A stretch of 64,000 nt of DNA from Gluconacetobacter johannae (GCF_014174305.1 NZ_JABEQH010000002.1:62001-126000), one strand, 5' to 3'. Positions 9,991 through 18,182 are shown, counted from the stretch's first letter. Notes: generated from the letters alone by a model not told the origin. A program made the numbers and translations.

Positions 9991-11127
9991 TCAGGCAAGC
10001 GCCTTCACAATCCCCACCGCGCGATCCAGCCCGGCATCCGTCGTGAACACATGCGGGGCCAGCCGGACGATCGCGGGCAGGCCGCGCGCCGCCATCTCGA
10101 ACGGCGCATAGGGCGCGGGCACGGCGCTGGCGGTCACGCCGCCCTGCTCCAGGCGCTTCACGATGTCGGCCGCATCCAGCCCGTCGATGGTGAAGCTCAC
10201 GATTCCCGACAGCACGGCCCCCCAGTCCTGCAGGCGCACGCCGGGCAGCGCGCGCAGCCCGTCACGCAGGCGCGCGGCCCGGTCGGCGATGCGCGCGCGG
10301 ATGAACGGCAGGCCCAGCGTCAGCGCGCCCTCGATCGCGGCGGCCAGCCCCAGCCGCCCCGCGATGAAGGCCTCGCCGCCCTCGTACCGGCGCGCATCCT
10401 CGCGTCCGGCGCCGAACTGATCCGCCATGACGGCCTGGGTGCGCGCCAGGAACCGGCGGGACGCATACAGCACGGCGGTGCCCCGGGGGCCGCGCAGCCA
10501 TTTCCGCCCGCTGGCCACCAGCCCGTCGCAGCGCAGCGCGCCGACATCCACCGGCATTTGTCCCAATGCCTGGCAGGCATCGACCAGATGCACCGCCCCG
10601 ATCTCCGCCGCCAGCGCCCCGAGTTCGTCCGCCGGATTGACCAGGCCGCTCACCGCCGGGCACCAGGTCGTCAGGACCAGCCGCGTGCCGGGCCGCACCG
10701 CCGCCCGCGTCGCCGCGATGTCGGTCTCGCCCTGCGCGTCCGTCGCCATCACGTCGATCGAGACCCCGTCCAGCCCCCGCAGCATCGCCAGCGTTCCGCC
10801 CCAGCAGGCGCGATCGACCAGTACGCGGTCCCCCGCCCGCAGCCCGACCGACAGCAGCAGGGCGCGCAGCGCGCCGTTGCCGCTTTCGACAAAGGCGATT
10901 TCGTCCGGCCGGGCGCCGATCAGGCGCGCGGCGTGGCCGTAGCCGGCCTCCAGCCGCTCCCGCGCTTCGGCCGCCGCCCAGGTCGCGCCCCGTTCGGCCT
11001 CGCGCAGCAGATGACCTGTCACCGCTTCCAGCACGGGGGCCGAGGCCAGGCCGCAGGCCGCGTTGGCCAGGTAGACGCCCGTTTCAGCCCGCGCGGGCGC
11101 GATCCAGCGTGTCGTCGGGTCGGACAT
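9991..11127 (-). CDS. class V aminotransferase-fold PLP enzyme
   Basis: 378 residues. Fold type I PLP enzyme of the cysteine desulfurase/isopenicillin-N epimerase/kynureninase-like group: Asp183 in HLVDACQALGQMPVD contacts PLP, and Lys209 in VASGRKWLRGPRG forms the Schiff base. No reactive cysteine loop like that of NifS/IscS is obvious, so a desulfurase role is not claimed. The start MSDPTTRW follows GGAGGAAAACG, a strong ribosome-binding site. Substrate unknown. Confidence 0.8.
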   Translation of the reverse strand: MSDPTTRWIAPARAETGVYLANAACGLASAPVLEAVTGHLLREAERGATWAAAEARERLEAGYGHAARLIGARPDEIAFVESGNGALRALLLSVGLRAGDRVLVDRACWGGTLAMLRGLDGVSIDVMATDAQGETDIAATRAAVRPGTRLVLTTWCPAVSGLVNPADELGALAAEIGAVHLVDACQALGQMPVDVGALRCDGLVASGRKWLRGPRGTAVLYASRRFLARTQAVMADQFGAGREDARRYEGGEAFIAGRLGLAAAIEGALTLGLPFIRARIADRAARLRDGLRALPGVRLQDWGAVLSGIVSFTIDGLDAADIVKRLEQGGVTASAVPAPYAPFEMAARGLPAIVRLAPHVFTTDAGLDRAVGIVKALA

Positions 11128-11151
11128 CGTTTTCCTCCGTGATGGATGCGG

Positions 11152-11190
11152 GGATCGGGGGTCCAGGGCCTCAGGCCCTGGTGGGTTCGA
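11152..11190. repeat. modular intergenic hairpin repeat, copy 4 (short, inside gene end)
   Basis: Core only: GATCGGGGTCCAGGGCC then TCAGGCCCTGG and TGGGTTCGATGGGGG. The gene read on the minus strand takes its last codons (Glu-Pro-Thr-Arg-Ala) and TGA from this copy. The flanking CGGGC hairpin is missing. Confidence 0.8.
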
Positions 11191-12070
11191 TGGGGGTAAC
11201 GCGGGCGGCGAAACGCCGCGCCCCGGCCACGCAGCAGGCGACACCCGCGGCCGTCAGCACCAGCGGCCAGCCGATCGCCTCATGCAGGAGGACGGCCGCC
11301 AGGGCGAAGGCCAGGAACGGTTGCAGAAGCTGTACCTGCCCCACGGCGGCGATTCCGCCCAGCGCCAGGCCGCGATACCAGAAGATGAAGCCCACCAGCA
11401 TGGAAAACACCGTCACATAGCCCAGCCCCAGCCACGCCGCCGGCGGGATGCCGTGCAGCGACGGCGGGCAGAGCATCAGCGCCACCAGGGTCATGAACGG
11501 GGCCGCCACCAGCAGCGCCCAGCAGATGACCTGCCAGCCGCCCAGCCGGCGGGCCAGTGCGCCGCCTTCGGCATAGCCCAGCCCGCACAGCAGCACCGAC
11601 GCGCCCATCGTCAAATCGGCGATGCCGAACCCGCCGCCGCCCTGCCGCGCCGCCATCAGCACCACCAGCCCCGCCCCGCCGGCCGAGCACAGCCAGAACG
11701 GCGCACGGGGGCGCTCGCCCCCGCGCAGCACGCCGAAGAAGGCCGTCGCCAGCGGCAGCAGGCCCAGGAACAGGATCGACCGCGACGCCGTCATGTGCCG
11801 CAACGCCATGGCGCTGAGCAGCGGAAACCCGACGACGACGCACAGCGCGACCGTCACCAGCGGCCAGCCATCCGTGCGGGCCGGGGGCGACGCGCGCAGG
11901 CGGGCCAGGCACAGCGCCCCCAGCACAGCCGCCAGGGCGGCCCGCGCGGCGGTCAGGAACACGGGGTCGAACCCCGTCACGGCCAGCTTCGTCGCGGGCA
12001 TCGACCCGCTGAAGATCGCCACGCCGACCAGGCCGCAGATCCATCCTTCGGTCGTCTTGTTCAGCGCCAT
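11171..12070 (-). CDS. EamA/DMT-family transporter
   Basis: 299 residues with about ten membrane segments in two EamA repeats, the drug/metabolite exporter type. First segment WICGLVGVAIFSGSMPATKLAV; last segment near GVACCVAGARRFAARV. It is divergent from the mocR gene, and a palindromic operator lies in the shared upstream region, so it is likely the target of that regulator. The C-terminus EPTRA and the stop codon are encoded by an intergenic repeat copy. The exported substrate is unknown. Confidence 0.85.
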   Translation of the reverse strand: MALNKTTEGWICGLVGVAIFSGSMPATKLAVTGFDPVFLTAARAALAAVLGALCLARLRASPPARTDGWPLVTVALCVVVGFPLLSAMALRHMTASRSILFLGLLPLATAFFGVLRGGERPRAPFWLCSAGGAGLVVLMAARQGGGGFGIADLTMGASVLLCGLGYAEGGALARRLGGWQVICWALLVAAPFMTLVALMLCPPSLHGIPPAAWLGLGYVTVFSMLVGFIFWYRGLALGGIAAVGQVQLLQPFLAFALAAVLLHEAIGWPLVLTAAGVACCVAGARRFAARVTPIEPTRA

Positions 12071-12147
12071 CGCCTGTCTCCTTTCCCGCCCTCCTTCTGC
12101 GGCAGGAGGGAACAGGCTTTCCAGAGACAGTCCGGTACGATTATCTT

Positions 12148-12174
12148 GTACTGTACCGATCAATGATACAGTAC
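12148..12174. promoter_or_regulatory. probable MocR operator
   Basis: Inverted repeat with 10-bp arms, GTACTGTACC at 12148-12157 and GATACAGTAC at 12165-12174 (one mismatch), with a 7-bp spacer. A further half-like GGTAC lies at 12134-12138. It stands between divergent genes for a MocR regulator and an EamA transporter, 77 bp from the transporter start, the usual place for autoregulation plus control of the partner. Confidence 0.65.
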
Positions 12175-12198
12175 GGAATGACACAGGTGGCAGGACAG

Positions 12199-12314
12199 AT
12201 CGGGCTTTGCCCGAGCCCACCAAGGCCTGAGGCCCTGGACCCCGATCATGGATAAACAGATTGGTTTCCAAAGGCCTGTGGCCTTTGGCAGGTTTCAGGG
12301 CAGCGCCCTGAGGC
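12199..12314. repeat. modular intergenic hairpin repeat, copy 5 (long)
   Basis: Modules in order: CGGGCTTTGCCCG, AGCCCA, CAAGGCCTGAGGCCCTGG, ACCCCGATCATGGATAAACAG, TTTCCAAAGGCCTGTGGCC with TTTGGCAGGTTT, then CAGGGCAGCGCCCTG. It lies between the operator and the mocR start codon, so the mocR message is likely to carry these hairpins in its leader unless it starts inside the element. Confidence 0.88.
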
Positions 12315-12344
12315 AGGCCGCGCGTAACGCGAATTGGCACAAGG

Positions 12345-13757
12345 ATGGATAACTCCCAACCCCGGGACGGCACGCGCGTGGCGCGGATCGTCCATGAAGT
12401 CCGCCGTCGTATCGACCGCCGCCAGTTGACGCCGGGCGCGCGCCTGCCCTCGATCCGCCTGATGGCGGAGACGATGGAAGTCTCGAAATCCACGGTGGTG
12501 GAGGCCTATGACCGCCTGGCCGCCGAAGGCGTGATCCGCGCGCGCGCCGGCGCCGGCTTCTTCGTGACCGCGCCGCTGGCGCCCCTGTCGCTGGACATGG
12601 AACCGGCGCCCCGCGACCGGGACATCGACCCGCTGATGGTGCTGCGCCAGTCGCTGGAGGACGCCAGCCGGCGGATCGCCCCCGGCTGCGGCTGGCTGCC
12701 CGAATCCTGGATGCCGGAGGACGCCATGCGCCGCGCCCTGCGGACGATCGCCCGCACCGGCGGCGGGCTGTTCGAATATGACGCGCCCCTCGGCCTGCCG
12801 GCCCTGCGCCGCCTGCTGGCCCGGCGCATGGCGGACCAGGACATCATGGCCGCCCCGGCGCAGATCCTGCTGACCGATTCCGGCACCCATGCGCTGGATC
12901 TGGTCTGCCGCTATTTCCTGCGGCCGGGCGACGCGGTGATGGTGGACGACCCGTGCTATTTCAATTTCCACGCCATGCTGCGCGCGCATCAGGTGAGGGT
13001 CGTCGGCGTGCCCTACACGCCGGACGGCCCCGACCTGGACCGTTTCGCGGCCCTGGCGGCGGAGGCCCGGCCCCGGCTCTACGTCACCAATTCGGCGCTG
13101 CATAATCCGACGGGGGCGATGCTGTCGCCGGTCACGGCGCATCGCATGCTGAAACTGGCCGAAGCCCATGACCTGATTATCGCCGAGGACGACATCTTCG
13201 CGGATCTGGAAGACACCCCGGCGCCCCGCCTTGCGACTTTCGACGGGCTGGACCGGGTGATCCGTATCGGCAGTTTCTCCAAGACCATCTCGGCCTCGCT
13301 GCGCTGCGGCTATATCGCCGCGCGGCCGGACTGGATCGACGGGCTCATCAACCTGCGGGTCGCGACCGGCATCTCGGGCGGTCGCCTGGCCGCCGAGCTG
13401 ACGCGCCTGGTCCTGACCGACAGCGGCTATCGCCGCCACCTGACCGCCCTGCGCCCCCGCCTGGCCCGCGCGATGACCACGACCATCCGGCGGCTGAAGG
13501 CGATCGGCATCACCCCCTGGCTGGAACCCACGGCCGGCATGTTCCTGTGGGCCCGCCTGCCGGATGGTTGCGACGCCACGGACCTCGCCCGCCGCGCCCT
13601 GACCCGCAACATCGTCCTCGCCCCCGGCAATGCCTTCAGCGCCAACGGTGCTGCGGGCGGCTTCATGCGGTTCAACGTGTCGCGGATGGAGGACGCGGAA
13701 ACGTACGGGACCCTGTCAGGCCTGATGGGCCGGACAGTCCCGGAACGGGTTTCCTGA
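12345..13757 (+). CDS. MocR-type transcriptional regulator with aminotransferase domain
   Basis: 470 residues. An N-terminal GntR winged helix (about 10-75: LPSIRLMAETMEVSKSTVVEAYDRLAAEGVIRARAGAGFFV) is joined to a fold type I aminotransferase-like domain. The PLP lysine lies in IRIGSFSKTISASLRCGY; YVTNSALHNPTGAMLS is the Asn-Pro-containing PLP-site segment. MocR proteins sense PLP or amino-compound ligands; here the divergent EamA transporter is the likely target. The start ATG at 12345 follows AAGG directly after a repeat element. It is a regulator rather than an enzyme by family precedent. Confidence 0.9.
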   Translation: MDNSQPRDGTRVARIVHEVRRRIDRRQLTPGARLPSIRLMAETMEVSKSTVVEAYDRLAAEGVIRARAGAGFFVTAPLAPLSLDMEPAPRDRDIDPLMVLRQSLEDASRRIAPGCGWLPESWMPEDAMRRALRTIARTGGGLFEYDAPLGLPALRRLLARRMADQDIMAAPAQILLTDSGTHALDLVCRYFLRPGDAVMVDDPCYFNFHAMLRAHQVRVVGVPYTPDGPDLDRFAALAAEARPRLYVTNSALHNPTGAMLSPVTAHRMLKLAEAHDLIIAEDDIFADLEDTPAPRLATFDGLDRVIRIGSFSKTISASLRCGYIAARPDWIDGLINLRVATGISGGRLAAELTRLVLTDSGYRRHLTALRPRLARAMTTTIRRLKAIGITPWLEPTAGMFLWARLPDGCDATDLARRALTRNIVLAPGNAFSANGAAGGFMRFNVSRMEDAETYGTLSGLMGRTVPERVS

Positions 13758-14138
13758 ATCCTGCGCGTGTCATGAACATGGACGCGGCATCAGCTTGCAG
13801 TTTTGGGCTGTCTTATATGAACATTCGCCCCCGCTTTCGGGCACGAAATTCTCAGTAGCGGACGTTGGCGTCAGGTACCTGCCGGCAGCTTTCGCCTTCT
13901 TCTCGGACGCCAGAACGGGGTGTGAGGTTTCCTCGAAGCGGACGTGGCTTACGATTTGAGAGGAATAATCGCAGTCAATCTCGGAGCGGTTCACCCGAGA
14001 TGTCGAGGCGAGCATCTCCTCATCCCATGCATGGTTCATGATCGCTCACATTCGCAAAGTTCCGCGGAAAATCAATCAGGTTTCTTTCTGGTTCAGTTAG
14101 TGATAAATAACTCAGAGAATAGTCCATAATATCGAATA
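13758..14138. other. gene-poor stretch, left part of accessory patch
   Basis: About 380 bp without a supported gene. Base composition drops sharply from the flanking GC-rich genes, most clearly after about 14040. Open frames exist (13770-14039 minus, 89 codons; 13944-14129 plus, 61 codons), but neither resembles a known family. It may hold decayed transferred DNA. Confidence 0.5.
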
Positions 14139-14159
14139 TTGCTTTTTAGGGTAAATTTC

Positions 14160-14600
14160 TTGATCAATTGGTCAGACCCAATACCTTTAAGGGACTATCA
14201 TCTAGCCCCGAACAGGTCCGGCCTTTACGTCATATGCACAGGCGAAAACGGTTCTATTCCTACCGGAGATCCACACGATCCGGATTTATATCTTGGATAT
14301 AATTGGCCAAAAAACTCCGAAACTTTATATATCGGAGTGAGTAGAGATAGACGCAGTGGAATTCGCGGTAGATTGAGCCGTCACGCTAGGAGTCGCGGTA
14401 GCAGAGAGATTTCATTGGCAATCCAAAGAGGTACACCTCTATGGTTCTTCTTCTTTGACGTAACAAACGACCCTTCCATCACCCCAGAGGGCTTACTATT
14501 TCTCGAAAATCTATTTATAGATTTTGCTAGATATTTCTTCCCAAACAATATTCGAATTGAAACTAAATCGGCACTGCGAAGATTTGTGAGAGCTATATAA
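14160..14600 (+). CDS. GIY-YIG-like nuclease domain protein (putative)
   Basis: 146 residues from a TTG at 14160 that follows AGGG at good spacing; the TTG at 14139 is the only other start because TAA closes the frame at 14127. The landmarks of a GIY-YIG domain are visible in order: GLYVI (strand 1), TLYIGVS (strand 2), the arginine-rich GIRGRLSRHAR helix, Glu in FLENLFIDFAR, and PNN. The spacing between the first two strands is longer than usual (about 35 residues). Codon use is AT-rich, unlike every neighbour, and no other island gene is linked. It could be a nuclease, a homing-type remnant or a restriction/repair accessory protein. Confidence 0.55.
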   Translation: MINWSDPIPLRDYHLAPNRSGLYVICTGENGSIPTGDPHDPDLYLGYNWPKNSETLYIGVSRDRRSGIRGRLSRHARSRGSREISLAIQRGTPLWFFFFDVTNDPSITPEGLLFLENLFIDFARYFFPNNIRIETKSALRRFVRAI

Positions 14601-14603
14601 TAG

Positions 14604-15136
14604 CTGTTCGTATAATAAATTTATTACAATTCATACCCCGCAACTATGCCCTTTACGTTTTCACGTAAGTCTTTCCAATAAAGACTAAGCACGTGACCAA
14701 ATAACACAAATTAGTGCCCCCGCGTGGTCGGACAACTTAGTGGTCTTGATAAGCTACACCAGTTTGTCGTTAAGTCGTCTTCCTGACAACATAGGTGTCA
14801 GGCCAATGGGGGCAGGAGTTTTGACCCTAGACCTAAGTGCTATTAGCGAACCGCGCGAGATCTACAGGGTTTCCGCTTTCAGGTTTTTGAGCCCCAAAGC
14901 CGACCTACAGCTTTCCCGCCAGACCTGTCGTCCAAATGCAATGGGGTTATGACCGCTTACGAGATTCATATCTGAACGCATAGACGGCCGGAATGGGGAG
15001 CAAAGCTGAATGAGAAATTCCGGATCGCCTGAAGCAAGACAAGAGTATTGCCTGTCAGCAAACGCACGCGGTGCGGGCGGATACGCAACAGGCGCGGGGG
15101 ATTGTGTGCCAGGCCCCGTGGGGTTAAGTCCCGTTC
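14604..15136. other. gene-poor stretch, right part of accessory patch
   Basis: About 530 bp without a recognisable gene. AT-rich to about 14780, then rising in GC. A small hairpin (CCTGACA, 7-base loop, TGTCAGG, 14782-14802) is the only structure I see. A 70-codon frame at 14740-14952 has no family resemblance. No integrase, tRNA end or direct repeat that would mark an attachment site is evident. Confidence 0.5.
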
Positions 15137-15463
15137 ATGAGCACCACCGCACCCGCCTGCCCGCAATGCACCCTGGAAGAAACGCACATCGAAGGGGCGA
15201 ACCATGTCTGCGAGGTCTGCGGTTACGAATGGCCTGCCGACATCGCCGAAGCCGCACCGGCCGAAGATGTGGTGCGCGATGCCAATGGTGTCATACTTGC
15301 TGATGGCGACACGGTCGTTGTTATCAAGGACCTCAAGGTGAAGGGGTCCTCGACAACGCTGAAGGTGGGCACCAGGATCAAGAATATCCGTCTGCGGGGC
15401 GGCGACCACGCGGTTGAGGCCGGCAGCTACATGCTCAAGGCCGAGTTTCTGCGGAAGGCGTAA
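15137..15463 (+). CDS. yjdM: zinc-ribbon alkylphosphonate utilization operon protein PhnA/YjdM
   Basis: 108 residues. An N-terminal zinc ribbon with CPQC (8-11) and CEVCG (25-29), then the PhnA domain with DANGVILADGDTVVVIKDLKVKG and IRLRGGDH. Length and order match YjdM/PhnA. Despite the old name it is not the phosphonoacetate hydrolase, and its role is unclear. It stands alone at the right edge of the AT-rich patch and has normal GC-rich codon use. Confidence 0.9.
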   Translation: MSTTAPACPQCTLEETHIEGANHVCEVCGYEWPADIAEAAPAEDVVRDANGVILADGDTVVVIKDLKVKGSSTTLKVGTRIKNIRLRGGDHAVEAGSYMLKAEFLRKA

Positions 15464-15503
15464 ACGCGCGTGCCTCTCGCGCCTTCCGGCCCGCATCGAC
15501 CCA

Positions 15504-16082
15504 TCAGGCCCCCGGCCGCGACCCCGCGATAAGGATATCCACCAGACGCCTGGCGCTGGCCTCCCATCCGGGGTCGGAGGCGATGTTGGCGACACCGACC
15601 AGGGCGCGCAGCAGGTCGATGGGGTCGAGGTCAGGGCGCATTTCGCCACTGGCGACGGCGCGGGCGACCAGGTCGCGGATTGCGGTCTTCACGCTGTCGC
15701 CCGACGCGGCATAAAGCGCGGACGGGCCGCCGACGAGCGAGTTGAGCGCCGGCGCGATCACCTGTTTGGCCGCGATGTAATCGACAAACAGCCGCATCCA
15801 GTCGCGCAGGGCCTCCAGCGGCGGATGCGTCGCGGCCAGATGCTGGGCCGCCGCGCCCAACCGTTCGACCTCGGTGCGATAGACCGCCTCGATCAGCGCG
15901 TCCCGGGTCGGGAAATGGCGGTACAGCGTGCCGATGCCGACCCCCACCCGGCGGGCGATCTCGTCGAACCGCACCTCCGTCTCGCCCTCGGTGAACGCGG
16001 CCTTGGCGGCGGCGATCAGCCGTTCGCGGTTGCGCTGCCCGTCGCTGCGCGGCCGGCGTCGCGCGCTCTTGTCCTCGGCCAA
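15504..16082 (-). CDS. TetR/AcrR-family transcriptional regulator
   Basis: 192 residues. The N-terminal TetR helix-turn-helix is clear (FDEIARRVGVGIGTLYRHFPTRDALIEAVY, about 40-70), followed by a helical ligand-binding domain. The TTG start at 16082 has GGGGGA upstream and gives a basic leader of normal length. It is divergent from an SDR oxidoreductase gene, the probable target. The ligand is unknown. Confidence 0.85.
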   Translation of the reverse strand: MAEDKSARRRPRSDGQRNRERLIAAAKAAFTEGETEVRFDEIARRVGVGIGTLYRHFPTRDALIEAVYRTEVERLGAAAQHLAATHPPLEALRDWMRLFVDYIAAKQVIAPALNSLVGGPSALYAASGDSVKTAIRDLVARAVASGEMRPDLDPIDLLRALVGVANIASDPGWEASARRLVDILIAGSRPGA

Positions 16083-16098
16083 GCGGGTCCCCCTTGTT

Positions 16099-16142
16099 AA
16101 GCGGAGCAATCCTCCGTATATAAATAAGCGGAGACTTTCTCC
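16099..16142. promoter_or_regulatory. candidate TetR operator region
   Basis: In the 135-bp gap between tetR and the SDR gene, AAGCGGAG occurs twice in direct orientation (16099-16106 and 16126-16133), each followed by an opposed CTCC (CCTCCG at 16111-16116; TCTCC at 16138-16142). The AT-rich TATATAAATAA between them could be a -10 region. This is the expected site for a divergently transcribed TetR regulator. Confidence 0.5.
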
Positions 16143-16217
16143 ACATGGCGCGCATGCCGCCGCCTTTTCAACGCGCATGCCGCGTATCCATAGTCCGGAC
16201 AGATCACGGAGGCCATC

Positions 16218-17192
16218 ATGGCAGACGATTTCGGCGCGACCTCGACGACGGACGAGGTGCTGGCAGGCGTGAGCCTGACCGGCAAGCGCGTGCTGGTGAC
16301 CGGCGTCTCGGCGGGCCTGGGGGTAGAGACCGCCCGCGCGCTGGCCGCCCATGGCGCATATGTCGTCGGTGCGGCGCGCGACCTGCACAAGGCCCAGGCC
16401 GCGACGGCACAGGTCCGCGCGGATGCGCGACAGGGCGGTGGCTTCGAACTGGTCGAACTCGACCTTGCCCGGCTGGCCAGCGTGCGCGCCTGCGCGGATG
16501 CATTGAACGCCAGGGCCGAACCGTTCGATCTGGTTATCGCCAATGCCGGCGTCATGGCGACGCCGTTCGGCCATACGGCGGACGGGTTCGAAACGCAGTT
16601 CGGCACCAATCATCTCGGCCATTTCGTGCTGGTCAACCGGATTGCGCCACTGATGCGCGCCGGCGCGCGGCTGGTGACTCTGGCCTCGTCCGGTCATCGC
16701 TTTTCCGACGTCGATCTGGACGACCCGAATTTTGAGCACACGCCCTACGACCCGTTCGTTGCCTATGGGCGCTCGAAAACCGCCAATATCCTGTTTGCGG
16801 TCGCCTTCGACCAGCGGCATCGGGCCCATGGTGTGCGCGCCACGGCGGTGCATCCGGGTGGCATCCAGACCGAACTTGGCCGCCATATGGACCCGGCCCA
16901 GCTCGAGGCGATGGTCGCCCAGATAAACCAGCAGCGCGCCGCCAGCGGCGAAGCACCCTTCGCCTGGAAGACCATCCCCCAGGGCGCCGCGACCTCGGTG
17001 TGGGCGGGGGTGGTCGCGCCGGCCGACGCCGTCGGCGGCCGCTATTGCGAGAACTGTCATGTCGGCACGATCGTACCCGACGACGTGACGATCAGTGCGA
17101 TCAGCGAAGGTGTGCGCGGCTATGCCCTGGACCCGGCGCATGCCGAGGCCCTGTGGAGCCGGAGCGAGGAAATGGTCGGCGAGCGTTTCTGA
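16218..17192 (+). CDS. short-chain dehydrogenase/reductase family oxidoreductase
   Basis: 324 residues, retinol-dehydrogenase-like subgroup of SDRs. NAD(P)-binding TGVSAGLG near residues 28-35, ANAGVM, catalytic Ser in TLASSGHR and Tyr/Lys in YGRSKTAN. The segment after VGGRYCENCHVG is the longer C-terminal part seen in this subgroup. The start ATG at 16218 is preceded by GGAGGCC. It is probably repressed by the divergent TetR protein, suggesting induction by a xenobiotic or carbonyl compound. Confidence 0.85.
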   Translation: MADDFGATSTTDEVLAGVSLTGKRVLVTGVSAGLGVETARALAAHGAYVVGAARDLHKAQAATAQVRADARQGGGFELVELDLARLASVRACADALNARAEPFDLVIANAGVMATPFGHTADGFETQFGTNHLGHFVLVNRIAPLMRAGARLVTLASSGHRFSDVDLDDPNFEHTPYDPFVAYGRSKTANILFAVAFDQRHRAHGVRATAVHPGGIQTELGRHMDPAQLEAMVAQINQQRAASGEAPFAWKTIPQGAATSVWAGVVAPADAVGGRYCENCHVGTIVPDDVTISAISEGVRGYALDPAHAEALWSRSEEMVGERF

Positions 17193-17200
17193 ACCGCGAG

Positions 17201-17256
17201 GCACAAGGGGCCTGGCCCCTTGGACCCCATCAAAGGCATTGCCTTTGAAATCCAGT
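17201..17256. repeat. modular intergenic hairpin repeat, copy 6 (short)
   Basis: CAAGGGGCCTGGCCCCTTGG hairpin, ACCCCATC and CAAAGGCATTGCCTTTG hairpin, then AAATCCAGTCG. It lacks the CGGGC module. Located 3' of the SDR gene and 3' of the small lipoprotein gene. Confidence 0.75.
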
Positions 17257-17280
17257 CGTCAAGGCAACCGGGGTGGCCGA

Positions 17281-17406
17281 TCAGCCGTCGTAGACGACCG
17301 AATGCACGCTCGCGGTCAGGGTGCGGTGACCCATCAGTCCGGGTTCGCAGGCGGAAAAACCGATCACGATTGCCGCGGCGGCCAGGATCAGCGTGAGCGT
17401 ATTCAT
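17281..17406 (-). CDS. small lipoprotein (41 residues)
   Basis: A short gene with a very strong ribosome-binding site (AGGAGGAAGACG before ATG at 17406). The product begins MNTLTLILAAAAIVIGFSAC, a signal with lipobox GFSAC and lipidated Cys20, followed by about 21 residues (EPGLMGHRTLTASVHSVVYD). Size is like entericidin-type small lipoproteins, but the mature part does not match them. Support rests on the ribosome-binding site and signal, so a homology check is needed. Confidence 0.6.
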   Translation of the reverse strand: MNTLTLILAAAAIVIGFSACEPGLMGHRTLTASVHSVVYDG

Positions 17407-17705
17407 CGTCTTCCTCCTGTTCATATCGGTTTCGATTGTTACAGGAAACGTTACCCGGATTGCGGCGAGGGTGTCACCCGTTTTCCTGTCTGTCCATTAA
17501 AATCAATATCTTTTCCGGGTGTCGTGCCCCTGAGGCCGTACGCGATGTGGCAGCGTCTGTAACATGTTGTGATTGCACCGTATCGCCGCCACGGGCGCAT
17601 GGACCGGGCGCCTGCGGTATGGATCGGAACGTCCCCGGCCCGATCCGGGTTGCATGATGCGGGAGGGATAAATCCTGGTTTTCTGCTGTCTCGGCGCGGT
17701 GCGCG
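17407..17705. other. intergenic region between small lipoprotein and tadA
   Basis: About 300 bp with no supported gene. It should contain the promoters of the two divergent genes. An AT-rich run around 17495-17512 is the only plausible promoter spot; no operator-like repeat is apparent. Confidence 0.4.
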
Positions 17706-18182
17706 ATGGGTGCTGACAGCCCGTCCCGCGACCCGCGCGACCCGATGTCGATCGCGATGGACGAGGCCCGGGCCGCCGCCGCGCGGGGCGAGGTCCCGGT
17801 GGGCGCGGTGCTGGTCGGACCCGACGGCACGGTGCTGGCCCACGCCGGCAACGCGGTGGAGGCCGGGGACGATGCCTCGGCCCACGCGGAAATGCTGGTC
17901 ATGCGCGCGGCCGTCCGGCGGCTGGGCGGCCCGCGCCTGGCCGGCTGCACCCTGGTGGTGACCCTGGAACCCTGCCCGATGTGCGCGGCGGCGGCGGTGC
18001 ATTTCCGCGTCGGGCGCATCATATTCGGGGCCTACGACCCCAAGGGCGGCGGGGTGGAACACGGGCCGCGCCTGTTCGCCCGGCCCGATTGCCTGCACCG
18101 CCCCGAATGGATCGGCGGCGTGCGCGAGACCGAGGCCGCCGCCCTGCTGCGCGATTTTTTCGCCCGCCTGCGCGGCCGGTGA
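17706..18182 (+). CDS. tadA: tRNA adenosine(34) deaminase TadA
   Basis: 158 residues. Deaminates A34 to inosine in tRNA-Arg(ACG). The zinc and catalytic motifs are HAE (60-62, Glu62 as proton shuttle) and PCPMC (Cys90, Cys93). The C-terminal helix ALLRDFFARLR is typical of TadA rather than free-base deaminases. An ATG at 17745 is a possible alternative start. Confidence 0.9.
   Translation: MGADSPSRDPRDPMSIAMDEARAAAARGEVPVGAVLVGPDGTVLAHAGNAVEAGDDASAHAEMLVMRAAVRRLGGPRLAGCTLVVTLEPCPMCAAAAVHFRVGRIIFGAYDPKGGGVEHGPRLFARPDCLHRPEWIGGVRETEAAALLRDFFARLRGR

Noticed and set aside
13990-14022. Sequence faintly like a type I-E CRISPR repeat (CGGTTCACCCGAG...)
   Set aside because: Single occurrence, roughly 60 percent similar to the usual repeat, no spaced copies and no cas genes.
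13770-14039. 89-codon minus-strand ORF in the AT-rich patch
   Set aside because: No family resemblance, no ribosome-binding site, uneven composition; more likely random open frame in decayed DNA.
14740-14952. 70-codon plus-strand ORF
   Set aside because: No recognisable domain and no start signal; left as gene-poor DNA.
14604-15136. Possible tmRNA or other RNA gene, considered because of AT-rich hairpins
   Set aside because: No tRNA-like ends, no tag-peptide reading frame, and only one small hairpin.
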